Shown: positions 44,043 through 52,790 of the stretch, in pieces | How positions within the stretch are numbered: the first letter of the stretch is position 1 | How the letters are laid out: each line of letters begins with the position of its first letter | NCBI GenBank assembly: GCA_002734065.2 | Contig: NVXU02000043.1 | Span: 1 to 64,000 of the forward strand | Length of the DNA: 64,000 nt | Source of the DNA: Fluviicola sp. | Lineage (GTDB): Bacteria; Bacteroidota; Bacteroidia; Flavobacteriales_D; Crocinitomicaceae | Direction: 5' to 3' | Position numbers and translations under genes: made by a program | Notes under the pieces: model-generated | The model's input: the letters and a program-made list of their open reading frames with translations, nothing else | Told to the model about the DNA's origin: nothing | Databases searched by the model: none

Positions 44043-45369
44043 TTTTACTCGCCGTTTTCGTTTCTATTTCTTCGAATTGATCCATGAATTTTAACAGTGC
44101 ATCAATGTATAAATCCCCTTTAAAATGATAACCTTGAAAAGTAAAGTGAATCATATCTCCCCGCATCAATTTGTTGTTGCGCCATGTTTTTGAAGAACCT
44201 AATTCTCCCATTAATCCATACAAATCCCAAACCGCCATTTTGTATTCTTGGGCCAGTTCAATAATCACCGTTCGTTCTCTTGCAATGTTCTTGTTCAAGT
44301 ATCTCCTGCGGTAATAAGAATCATTGGGCACCGTCAACAACAGCGCACAATCAGGATTTGCTCGCAATGCCATTTGCATCATTTTCTCCAAATTACGCTT
44401 GTAAACTTCTGGTTTAAAATCAGAATAAGGCATGTTTCCATCGTTGGTTCCGACAGAATACGCAAAGAAATCAGGAGGATAAGTCTTCAATTGTTCTTCA
44501 AAGCGAATATTATCCAAATACGTGTATAATCCTGCGCCATTGATACCGATTGCCGTGTAAGAAATGCCCGGTTCATCGTTCATCATTAAGAATCCGTAAA
44601 TTTCTAATTCTGGAACATTGTCGGTCGTTCTCACAAATTGCAGATTAAAAGTATCAATGTAATCGACAAAATAGATGTCTGTTGAACCTAATTCTAGGTT
44701 GTGTTCGGTTCGTTCTACTAAAATTTCATCCGCACCAAAATTTAATCGGTACGGAAATTCTCCGATGTTGTGAAAGATGCGCAAGTGATTAATTGGAGGC
44801 CTCACCGTCGTTCTGTCGTGCATAAATTTGATAATGATTGCAGAATCAGCACAAGTTACGGCACAACCTAAAATCCCGTAATCGAAGTCGATTTTTTTGG
44901 GTTTATGAACGACACTTCTGAGTCCTACCCAAGAATTTGGAGAAGAAAATTCATAATTCCCCGGATTGTTCGTTTTTGCTAAATCAAAAGGGAAAACCCA
45001 TCCTCTTTCTCCCATTAATCCGTCCCATCGAGTTTGCAAATCCATACGAATATCATTGGTGTAAATGTCGGCTTGCAAGTGAGAACCGCCAATGTGATAG
45101 AGGTTCAATTTCCCTTTTTTATTCTTAATTAATCCATTGAGTTTTTGGTAGAATATCGTGAAATTTGGACTTTCTTTAGAGAAAAATTCATAGTTATTCT
45201 TCGAATAGTCAACAAAAGGATAAGTTGAGCGCAAAGAAGTATCCATGTCACGAAAATCGGGGAAATTATAACTACTTAGAGAATCTTGCGCATGCGAAAA
45301 CCCAGTCATCAAAATCACTGCAATCAATGCTATGGAGGATGTAATTCTCACTGATTTTGACTTTTCCAT
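44035..45369 (-). CDS. Exported SGNH/GDSL-type protein
   Basis: A 444-residue protein with a signal peptide ending near SHAQ (residue 28). The SGNH hydrolase layout is visible as YHIGGSHLQAD (block I-like), a central GINGAG, VGTNDGN (block III) and a C-terminal MIHFTFQGY (Asp-x-x-His in GDMIHF). It probably completes acyl transfer onto a glycan, or removes it, together with the MBOAT protein. It overlaps both neighbours (8 and 22 bases), so the three genes are a single operon. Confidence 0.85.
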   Translation of the reverse strand: MEKSKSVRITSSIALIAVILMTGFSHAQDSLSSYNFPDFRDMDTSLRSTYPFVDYSKNNYEFFSKESPNFTIFYQKLNGLIKNKKGKLNLYHIGGSHLQADIYTNDIRMDLQTRWDGLMGERGWVFPFDLAKTNNPGNYEFSSPNSWVGLRSVVHKPKKIDFDYGILGCAVTCADSAIIIKFMHDRTTVRPPINHLRIFHNIGEFPYRLNFGADEILVERTEHNLELGSTDIYFVDYIDTFNLQFVRTTDNVPELEIYGFLMMNDEPGISYTAIGINGAGLYTYLDNIRFEEQLKTYPPDFFAYSVGTNDGNMPYSDFKPEVYKRNLEKMMQMALRANPDCALLLTVPNDSYYRRRYLNKNIARERTVIIELAQEYKMAVWDLYGLMGELGSSKTWRNNKLMRGDMIHFTFQGYHFKGDLYIDALLKFMDQFEEIETKTASKNG

Positions 45370-46856
45370 TTGGCGTATTCTGCAATAAATGCGTCGTAAA
45401 ACATCTGCGATGCAAATTTTGCTCCACCATTACTAAAGTGAATGTAATCTTTTCCAGCAAGACCTTTTTCTACCCATGAAGGCATTGAATTTTTGCCTCC
45501 CATTGCGGCGTATAAACTCCAAAAAGCACCACCCGATTCTAAAGTCACTCGTTTCATTTCTGCGACGCAAAAAGGCAAGAATTTATAGGTCTCGTAGATG
45601 CCATCATTGAGATTGGACATATCACTCGGGCCTATCACGACAATCATTGCGCCGGGCATGGAATTTTTTACTGTTCTCATTTGACTTTTGAACCAATTGG
45701 CATAATTCGTAACGCCAGTGCTGTCTTTGAAGAAGGGCACAGAATTTCCGCCGAATTGCATAATGACCAATTGCGTATTGGTTTCGCCGAACATGGTGCG
45801 CAATGTTCCGTTATTTATTCTGTTAAAAACCGTTCCGCTTGAACCTCTCATCGCAATATTGGAAACTTGCACGCCGTAATCTCCTTCCAGCGAGAATGCA
45901 CAAATATTCGGACTGACTTTGCCTGTAAATTCGTACTTCAAAGAACTCGGCGTAGAAGCAAAAGATAATTTTACGGTATGTTGACCGCCGTCTTCATTGA
46001 GTTGTTCTTCATGAATAACAGCGCCGTCTTGATAAACACGAAGCAAGGTGGGTGCAACGCAACTGTTGTAATGCATTCTGACGTTGTTAAAAACCTTTGC
46101 GCGAGAATAAGCAACACGTGAAGGTCCAAATTCTATCCAACCTGTCTGTTCTGTCAGGGAATCGAGTGTAAACAGGCTGTCGAGGGTGTATTCAGGCGTA
46201 AATCTCGAAGCAGAAGCCATGGCTCCGTATTTTCTATTTTCCAATTTAGAACCTCCAAAGGCAGTATATCTTTTAAAATTTTCGGAGAATGTCTGCTTGA
46301 AAGTAAAAGTATTGTAAACGTTCGTTGCGGGAATCAATCCGGGGCCATTTCCACCGAATTGCGTTTGAATTTTTTGACGAATGTAACTGGTCATTCTATC
46401 GCCTTCCAATTGCGAATCGCCGTAATGCTGCATAGATATTTTCCCTCTTTTCGAGGCAACATTTGCTAATTTTACGAAGAAATTATTCAGGTTTTCACGA
46501 CCAGAAGCATCCATTTGCAAGTCCGTCGATGCGTCTTCATCAACAGCTCCTCCATCCGGTTCGCCAAGATCACCATTACTTGCATTTTGATGCTGAATCA
46601 GCGAGTCAATATCCGTTGCAACCATCGTTGTGTCAATGTCAGCAATGATTTCCGTGATGTCAGTGTTTTCTTGTTCTTTCGGATGAAGGTAATCTTCTTG
46701 TGATAAAAACTTCACTTTTGTGAATCCTAAATCCCACCCGTCTTCGGGCACAAACAACATCACAGGCGTCAATATGAGCAAGATGCCGAGGATGTAAAAA
46801 ACAATGATATGGGGTTTAATGTTCTTCAGAGTTGTAAAAATAAGGAGGTTGAGCAA
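45348..46856 (-). CDS. Membrane-anchored SGNH/GDSL-type protein
   Basis: A 502-residue protein with one N-terminal membrane helix (about 15-35), a low-complexity acidic linker (about 55-115) and an SGNH-like domain: MQHYGDSQLEGDRM (block I-type GDSQ), FGGNSVPF, VIGPSDMS, and KDYIHFSNGG (Asp-x-x-His). It resembles its downstream neighbour and probably arose by duplication. It is the first gene of the acylation operon and would present its domain outside the cytoplasmic membrane. Confidence 0.83.
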   Translation of the reverse strand: MLNLLIFTTLKNIKPHIIVFYILGILLILTPVMLFVPEDGWDLGFTKVKFLSQEDYLHPKEQENTDITEIIADIDTTMVATDIDSLIQHQNASNGDLGEPDGGAVDEDASTDLQMDASGRENLNNFFVKLANVASKRGKISMQHYGDSQLEGDRMTSYIRQKIQTQFGGNGPGLIPATNVYNTFTFKQTFSENFKRYTAFGGSKLENRKYGAMASASRFTPEYTLDSLFTLDSLTEQTGWIEFGPSRVAYSRAKVFNNVRMHYNSCVAPTLLRVYQDGAVIHEEQLNEDGGQHTVKLSFASTPSSLKYEFTGKVSPNICAFSLEGDYGVQVSNIAMRGSSGTVFNRINNGTLRTMFGETNTQLVIMQFGGNSVPFFKDSTGVTNYANWFKSQMRTVKNSMPGAMIVVIGPSDMSNLNDGIYETYKFLPFCVAEMKRVTLESGGAFWSLYAAMGGKNSMPSWVEKGLAGKDYIHFSNGGAKFASQMFYDAFIAEYAKWKSQNQ

Positions 46857-46920
46857 AGAAAAAGCAGAAAGTCAAATTATTTATTAACGAATAGACGTTA
46901 TTTAATAAAAACAGGATGTA

Positions 46921-47754
46921 TTATAAGTTAAAATTAACATGAAACCTTAAGGTTTGCTTTGCAGCTCTGAATTCTTTGTTCAAATAATAATAACTATATC
47001 CTATGCCTATACCAAGGTCTTTAATTCGAAGTGAAATACTAGGGCTAAATAGGATATACTCATCAACAAAATCAAACCCGTACCCAATAAATTCGGGACC
47101 AAAATCCCACCGAGTAATACCAAAGCCAGTATCAAAATTTAATTCTATACCGAGTTTGGGCTTTATCTTCCACAGACCAGTATAGCCAAATTTAAGACCA
47201 AGTGTATGGGTTACCTCCTTTCTATAAGCAACTTCTACGGTTACTCCATACCTTATCCCTGATATAAATTGATTGCTCTTTCCACTAAAATAGTTTTTAT
47301 GCGCAAAAGTAATCCCAACAGGGAGGAGATTTCCATACGAAACTCTTTTAGTTTGTAGGATTGAAGAATTATGAGTGTAGTATTCTTGTTCATAACTAAA
47401 TTCCGTTACTCCTGTATAAAGTCCAAGTGAAAAAGAATTCAAATCCATTAAATATGTTTCACCTGTTTGAGTGCTTCTTTTATGAGAATAATTGGTGGAA
47501 ATATTATTTTCAGTAATTGAATATACATATTTTTTACGAGCTACTGTTTTCGTTTTCTTTCCATTCCTCAAAACATAATAGTAAATAAGCTTTCCTTTTT
47601 GCTTAATGAAAATACAATTTAAAGATTCTCCATTAGTAAACAGTATAACATCGTCAAAATCGATTGAATCATTTTTACTTGCTTGCCCATAAGAGAGAAA
47701 AAAGAACATCAATAATAAGAATGTTAAAACTGTTTTCATTAGATTTTTTTTCAT
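46921..47754 (-). CDS. Outer-membrane beta-barrel-like protein
   Basis: A 277-residue exported protein; the signal peptide ends near SYGQ (about residue 24). After a short N-terminal strand region (DDVILFTNGESLNCIFI), alternating aromatic strands (GLYTGVTEFSYEQEYY, FISGIRYGVTVEVAYRK, LGIGIGYSYYYL) run to a C-terminal FHVNFNL, consistent with a small barrel of eight to ten strands. Function unknown. An alternative start lies at 47739. Confidence 0.65.
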   Translation of the reverse strand: MKKNLMKTVLTFLLLMFFFLSYGQASKNDSIDFDDVILFTNGESLNCIFIKQKGKLIYYYVLRNGKKTKTVARKKYVYSITENNISTNYSHKRSTQTGETYLMDLNSFSLGLYTGVTEFSYEQEYYTHNSSILQTKRVSYGNLLPVGITFAHKNYFSGKSNQFISGIRYGVTVEVAYRKEVTHTLGLKFGYTGLWKIKPKLGIELNFDTGFGITRWDFGPEFIGYGFDFVDEYILFSPSISLRIKDLGIGIGYSYYYLNKEFRAAKQTLRFHVNFNL

Positions 47755-47847
47755 AAAAATACGTTATTTTAGGCTTCTTAAGCATTGTTCAGCATGCAAT
47801 TTTTTCGGTATTAATACTTCTCGACTTATAAGTATTACCTTTACCTC

Positions 47848-49902
47848 ATGCAAGAATACACCAATGAATTGATTAAAGAATCTTCTCCTTACTTGTTGCA
47901 ACATGCGCATAACCCAGTAAATTGGGTAGCTTGGAGCGAGACTGTATTCGAGCAAGCAAAGGCTGAAAATAAGTTGGTGCTGATTTCTGTTGGCTATTCT
48001 GCCTGTCATTGGTGCCACGTCATGGAGCACGAATGCTTCGAAGATGAGGAAGTTGCGACCTTGATGAATAAATTTTTTATCAATGTGAAAGTCGATAGGG
48101 AAGAACGACCAGATGTCGATCAGGTGTATATGACAGCAGTGCAATTGATGACGCAAAAAGGAGGCTGGCCATTGAATTGTTTCACTTTGCCCGACGGCAG
48201 ACCCATTTATGGCGGAACTTACTTCCCCAAAGAGCAATGGATGCATATTTTGAAGTCTTTGTATCATGCGCAACAAAATGAATTGGAGAATTTGGAAGAA
48301 TATGCAGCGAATTTGCTCAAAGGAATCATTGCCAGCGAGCAAATTGTCGAAATGGAAGAAAAAAAGCAGTTTGAACTTGCACATTTGGAAGAACTAATTC
48401 TTCGATGGTCCAAAAGTTTTGATGCAAATCATGGGGGAGAAACACGAGCACCGAAATTTCCACTGCCGAGCAACTATGAATTCTTGCTCGACTATGCCTT
48501 GCATTCTGACAATGAGAAAGTAAAGAATCACGTGGAATTAACCCTCGACAAATTGGCGATGGGCGGAATTTATGACCAAGTTGGTGGTGGATTCTCTCGA
48601 TATGCCGTCGATATGTTGTGGAAAGTGCCCCACTTTGAAAAAATGCTTTACGACAATGGACAGTTACTCAGTCTGTATTCTACGGCTTATAAAACGTTTC
48701 CGAAACCACTTTACAAACGCATTGTTTACCAAACAATTAATTGGCTCGAAAGAGAAATGATAGAAGAAAGAGCTTTGGAGTTTTCGAGCATTCGAGCCTT
48801 CGAAAGCTCCTTCTTCTCCGCTCTTGATGCCGACTCCGAAGGTGTAGAAGGAAAATTCTACGTTTGGAACGAAAGCGAATTGCAAACAATTTTAGGTGAC
48901 GATTATTCTTGGGTTCGCGACTTCTACCAAGTACAACAACGAGGATTTTGGGAAGACGGAAATTCTATTCTTCTGAGAATCAAAACGGACGAAGAAATTT
49001 GCAAAGAACAGGGAATTAGCATCGAAGAATTGGAAACGAAAATTGCGCGAATTAACGAGACTATTTTATTTGCACGAAGCAAGAGAATTCGACCGGGTTT
49101 AGACAACAAGTGCATCACTTCTTGGAACGCAATGACCTTGAAAGGACTGTGCGATGCCTACCAAGTTTTTGAAGAAGAACAATTTCTTTCTTTAGCACTC
49201 AAAAATGCGAATTGGTTGGTCAAAGAGCAGATGCAAGAGGACGGTTCTATTCTCCGAATTCGCAAAAATGAAAGCGAAACTATTCAAGGCTTTTTAGATG
49301 ATTACGCCCACACCATTGATGCTTTTATTTCACTTTACACCATCACTTTTGACGAAGAATGGCTGCACCGAGCAAAGAAATTATTGGAACACACTATAAA
49401 TCACAGCTTCGACGCAAAGTCAGGTATGTTCTACTACGCAGAGGCGAGCAAAGAATTAATTGCACGCAAAATGGAAATCAATGACAACGTTATTCCCGCG
49501 AGTAATTCTGTGATGGCGAGGAATTTATTTTACTTGAGCGCTTATTTCCACGAGGAGAATTACAAGCAGATTTCAGCACAAATGTTAGCCAATGTTTACG
49601 ACGGAATGGAGAAATTTGGGTCTGGTTATTCTAACTGGGCACTATTGCTCAATCATTTTGTTTTTGGTTGCTATGAAGTCGTAATTTCAGGGGAGAATGC
49701 GAAAGAAAAAGCGAGAAAATTGATGAAGCAATCGTTTCCGAAGGTCATTTTTGCGGTTGCAGTGAAAGAATCGTCACTTCCTATTTTTGATGACAAATCC
49801 TTTAATAAAAATGCAATGATTTACGTGTGTAAAGACGGCAGTTGTTTGTTGCCAACGGAAGATGTTGAGGAGGCAATTAATGTTTTATTGGAACGCAGAT
49901 GA
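47848..49902 (+). CDS. DUF255/YyaL-type thioredoxin-fold protein
   Basis: A 684-residue protein of the DUF255 (YyaL, SPATA20) family. The N-terminal thioredoxin-like domain (1-165) has the signature [17 protein letters not shown] at about 50-66, with [12 protein letters not shown] and GGWPLNCF. The C-terminal part is an alpha/alpha toroid like sugar epimerases ([34 protein letters not shown]-like and SWNAM). The function is not established. Residues 308-321 ([14 protein letters not shown]) look inserted just before the conserved [11 protein letters not shown] and are encoded by a period-8 repeat array. Confidence 0.9.
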   Translation: MQEYTNELIKESSPYLLQHAHNPVNWVAWSETVFEQAKAENKLVLISVGYSACHWCHVMEHECFEDEEVATLMNKFFINVKVDREERPDVDQVYMTAVQLMTQKGGWPLNCFTLPDGRPIYGGTYFPKEQWMHILKSLYHAQQNELENLEEYAANLLKGIIASEQIVEMEEKKQFELAHLEELILRWSKSFDANHGGETRAPKFPLPSNYEFLLDYALHSDNEKVKNHVELTLDKLAMGGIYDQVGGGFSRYAVDMLWKVPHFEKMLYDNGQLLSLYSTAYKTFPKPLYKRIVYQTINWLEREMIEERALEFSSIRAFESSFFSALDADSEGVEGKFYVWNESELQTILGDDYSWVRDFYQVQQRGFWEDGNSILLRIKTDEEICKEQGISIEELETKIARINETILFARSKRIRPGLDNKCITSWNAMTLKGLCDAYQVFEEEQFLSLALKNANWLVKEQMQEDGSILRIRKNESETIQGFLDDYAHTIDAFISLYTITFDEEWLHRAKKLLEHTINHSFDAKSGMFYYAEASKELIARKMEINDNVIPASNSVMARNLFYLSAYFHEENYKQISAQMLANVYDGMEKFGSGYSNWALLLNHFVFGCYEVVISGENAKEKARKLMKQSFPKVIFAVAVKESSLPIFDDKSFNKNAMIYVCKDGSCLLPTEDVEEAINVLLERR
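48770..48809 (+). repeat. Period-8 repeat array inside a coding sequence
   Basis: GAGCTTTG, GAGTTTTC, GAGCATTC, GAGCCTTC, GAAAGCTC in exact 8-base register within the DUF255 gene. The outer words also form an inverted repeat (GAGCTTT/AAAGCTC). The reading frame stays open through it. Confidence 0.7.
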
Positions 49903-50067
49903 CGCTGGTTGTTATGATTTAAAAATGATTTACTTTAGATTGGATGGGTATGATTTTGGCGGAGTGTTCTTTAAGTTTTTTTGGATCGAAGCGAAATGAG
50001 TCTTTAAAAACAAAAAAATCATAACAAGAGTCAGCGTAAATCATAACAATCAGCGTCATCTGCGTTC
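49891..50067. repeat. 30-bp inverted repeat between convergent genes
   Basis: The arm at 49891-49920 starts GAACGCAGATGACGCTG and is repeated inverted at 50038-50067 with one mismatch; 117 bases lie between. The left arm contains the TGA stop codon of the DUF255 gene, and the right arm ends 6 bases from the end of the convergent lipoprotein gene. Related AATCATAA..AATCAGCGT words recur at 25044-25057 and 25175-25205. It may act as a two-way terminator or be a small mobile-type repeat. Confidence 0.65.
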
Positions 50068-50073
50068 AATTTT

Positions 50074-51420
50074 CTATCTACCCTCCAAAACAACCAAATA
50101 ATGTCCCACCAACGCGTGTCTTTCAAAAGAAAGTAACCAAACGTGTAGAATATTCGGATTGTCTTTGTCCAAATGCAATAACGGGCCGTCAATTCCAATT
50201 TTGTGACTGTCCAACCAATTACCTTCTTCATCCAACAACACACCGAAATATGGGTTTTCTCTACTGTTTAATTTTTCGTGAGAATTGCAATCCTCGTAAA
50301 ACGGGTGATTCGCTATTCCCATTGAATAAGCATTGGCAGAATTAGCCTCTTCGTTAGATAATTGAGGCAAATCTGAAAAATTCAATCCTCCAAAAATGAA
50401 TTGTGTTACTTCACCATTCTCACGACTAAAAGTCATTTTCAATTCGTTAAATTCTCCTTCGTGCATCGATTTTGTTGTGCTGTATTCAATCTTTTTCAAA
50501 GAATAAAAGCGACCTAATTCTGTTGTACGAGGATCTGCTCTGTTGTAAAATCCAGGTTCAGAAAAAGTGGCAAAAAGTGAAGAATCTGTATGGAAATCAG
50601 ACATTTTACTGAAGGTTTCAGGATAAATAATCGCAATTTTCTTTTTCTTTCGTTCTCCCTGCAAAGGATACATTTCGTCACTTTTGTCTGTAAATGTTAC
50701 GCTTTTAGACGACTCAATTGTTCTGATCAAGGAAAGGTCTAATTGTGCATTCTCTGGATCTTTCCAATGTTCCATGTAGGATGCGTATTTATCGAAAGAA
50801 TCATCGTTTCTTTCTTTAAAAAGACCTTTGTACAATTCTTCTGGAAAATCGAACCAACCGTGGTAAAAAACTTGGTCTTTACCATCGACTTCTGTGTAGA
50901 AAAACAATTCCCACAAGTATGAACTCAGGCAGTTTCTTGCTAAATCAATGCGAGAAATGATCTCTCCGTTAACGGTGTAATTTCTTGGGAGAATGGCCGC
51001 CAAATCTTCGCCTGTCCACTTCACTTGGTTGCGATTCCATTCTTGGTTAACCACTGAAATTAAGGTCATGTAATCATCGCCTTTTGCGCAATGCGGAATC
51101 GAAGGAATAAACTCCATCAAATGAATGTCAGTCATTATTACGGTGTCATCTTCGGCGTTGCTCGGGAATATTGTGATGTCAAAAGCATGCTCTTTTTCTT
51201 CAAAAGAAATAGATTCCATGACTGTTTCTGTGCTTTTTGGATGGCGAATACTGATGTCAGGATTGTCAGGATATTCTTCATCTGACAACTCACGAAGTGT
51301 AGCTGACGAAACCTTTGCAAACTCCTGACTGACAATGGCTTCGGACGATTCAGAGCTTGCTATGTCAGAGCATGATGCTAAAATAAGTAAGGAAAATAAA
51401 AAGTAAAGTGCGTTTTTCAT
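50074..51420 (-). CDS. Lipoprotein of unknown function
   Basis: A 448-residue lipoprotein (signal LLILASC, Cys16). The mature protein is acidic, with no catalytic motif I can name; one segment reads GEFNELKMTFSRENGEVTQFIFGG. The start at 51420 is chosen because the signal peptide begins there. The open frame extends to 51627 but that part overlaps the upstream gene and does not look like protein. It lies downstream of the Omp85-like gene and is probably in the same operon. Confidence 0.75.
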   Translation of the reverse strand: MKNALYFLFSLLILASCSDIASSESSEAIVSQEFAKVSSATLRELSDEEYPDNPDISIRHPKSTETVMESISFEEKEHAFDITIFPSNAEDDTVIMTDIHLMEFIPSIPHCAKGDDYMTLISVVNQEWNRNQVKWTGEDLAAILPRNYTVNGEIISRIDLARNCLSSYLWELFFYTEVDGKDQVFYHGWFDFPEELYKGLFKERNDDSFDKYASYMEHWKDPENAQLDLSLIRTIESSKSVTFTDKSDEMYPLQGERKKKKIAIIYPETFSKMSDFHTDSSLFATFSEPGFYNRADPRTTELGRFYSLKKIEYSTTKSMHEGEFNELKMTFSRENGEVTQFIFGGLNFSDLPQLSNEEANSANAYSMGIANHPFYEDCNSHEKLNSRENPYFGVLLDEEGNWLDSHKIGIDGPLLHLDKDNPNILHVWLLSFERHALVGHYLVVLEGR

Positions 51421-51533
51421 GGGGTAAAGATAGAATTTAAAATTGATGCGCTCGTGCATCTCGGCTACCGCTCGATGACCACTCGCTGTTTGATTTTTCG
51501 ATGTGGTAATGTTGTCCTTAAGAAAAAAGTATT

Positions 51534-52790
51534 CTAAAAAAATTGTCCAAAACCAAAGGTAAGCCCTTGCTGTTTTGTATTCGTTACATTCACAGAATAA
51601 TCCACACGCAAACTGGTATTGTACCATTTCTTTAGTCGAAAACGAATGCCGCCACCAGAAAATAAATGCGTTTCAGGTTGGTTAAAAAAGGTGCTTAACC
51701 TTTCTCCAGGAGCTCTAATCGCCCCATAATCTGTAAAAACAACTCCTTGAATGGAAAAATAATCGTTTCGATACACCGTGTGACGGTATTCTACGTTAAT
51801 TATCCATTCTGCGGTACCTCTTTCAACTCTGTTTCCAACTCCTCTGACATTTAGAAAACCATCCAATACAAAGGGAGAAAAAGGACTGAAATTATTGGTT
51901 GAAATGCCAAATTTTGTATTCAAAGCAAGGTTCCCATTATTCCCAAACATTTTATACATTGAAACTTGTGCAGTCGTCTTAAAAAAACGAGCATCCGGAA
52001 AATTATTCGTTCCTATATATTCTGCAAATAATTGATATTTGACACCTTCTAATAATTCATAAACGTATTCAATTTTATTGTAGTCTAAACTCGTTCTTAC
52101 CTGAAATTTATTAAAATTAAAAGGCATAATATAGTCGAGAATGGCAGAATCGATTTGCTCGTAACGCTCGTACATATATTGTCCTCCAATGCTTGCTCTT
52201 AAATAGTTGTTCAACCAAAAAAAGAGTCCTGCGGAGGCTGCGTAATTGTCAAAATTAAAAGAACTAACCGTGTCTTTAAAATAAAGAGGTTCTACGGTAG
52301 AATATTTAGACAAAGATGCCTCATGACCTGTGAGTTTGTTAGAATGCCTTTTCTGAGAATGGAAAACACTGAAAGAATGTCTGTCATAATATTGATAGAC
52401 AGCACCAAAATTTTGCACTCGACCTAAGAAGTTAATCTGGTTAAATCCTGCGTTGATTTTTAGTTGGTCATCGAAGCCAGAAATGCTAAAAATGGGATAC
52501 AAATACCGCGCTTCCCTGATGACAAAAACAACCGACATTGTTGAGTCAGAAAGTAAACTTACTTCAGAATGAACCTCGAAAAAGAGGTTTAAATTGCGCA
52601 ACAAAAACACGTCTTGTGCAACAATCGCCGAGTCGTATTCATCATTGACTTTTGTGTCAAGCAGTGAGATTAAATAATCAGGGTTCGTCTTTGCAAGCCC
52701 TTCAAAGTCAACCCTACCAACGGTTGTGGCGTGTGTGTTGCTACAAGCAATAATGATAAGATAGAAAATTAGGAAAATTCTCTGACTCAT
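51534..52790 (-). CDS. Omp85-like (BamA/TamA-type) outer-membrane protein
   Basis: A 418-residue exported protein: signal peptide at 1-21, a short N-terminal segment that looks like a single POTRA domain (GRVDFEGLAKTNPDYL to VVFVIREARYLYP), then a barrel with the Omp85-type strands FLNVRGVGNRVERGTAEWIINVEYRH, a GVVFTDYG segment, and a terminal Phe (FGFGQFF). With only one POTRA it is much shorter than BamA or TamA. Its start overlaps the stop of the DUF547 gene (TAATG), so the two probably work together. Substrate unknown. Confidence 0.8.
   Translation of the reverse strand: MSQRIFLIFYLIIIACSNTHATTVGRVDFEGLAKTNPDYLISLLDTKVNDEYDSAIVAQDVFLLRNLNLFFEVHSEVSLLSDSTMSVVFVIREARYLYPIFSISGFDDQLKINAGFNQINFLGRVQNFGAVYQYYDRHSFSVFHSQKRHSNKLTGHEASLSKYSTVEPLYFKDTVSSFNFDNYAASAGLFFWLNNYLRASIGGQYMYERYEQIDSAILDYIMPFNFNKFQVRTSLDYNKIEYVYELLEGVKYQLFAEYIGTNNFPDARFFKTTAQVSMYKMFGNNGNLALNTKFGISTNNFSPFSPFVLDGFLNVRGVGNRVERGTAEWIINVEYRHTVYRNDYFSIQGVVFTDYGAIRAPGERLSTFFNQPETHLFSGGGIRFRLKKWYNTSLRVDYSVNVTNTKQQGLTFGFGQFF

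Noticed and set aside
47764-48384. A 206-codon antisense open frame
   Set aside because: It lies across the start of the DUF255 gene, whose protein has clear family motifs; the antisense product has no signal or family features.
51421-51627. N-terminal extension of the lipoprotein ending at 50074
   Set aside because: It overlaps the Omp85-like gene and puts 69 unrelated residues before a good lipoprotein signal peptide.
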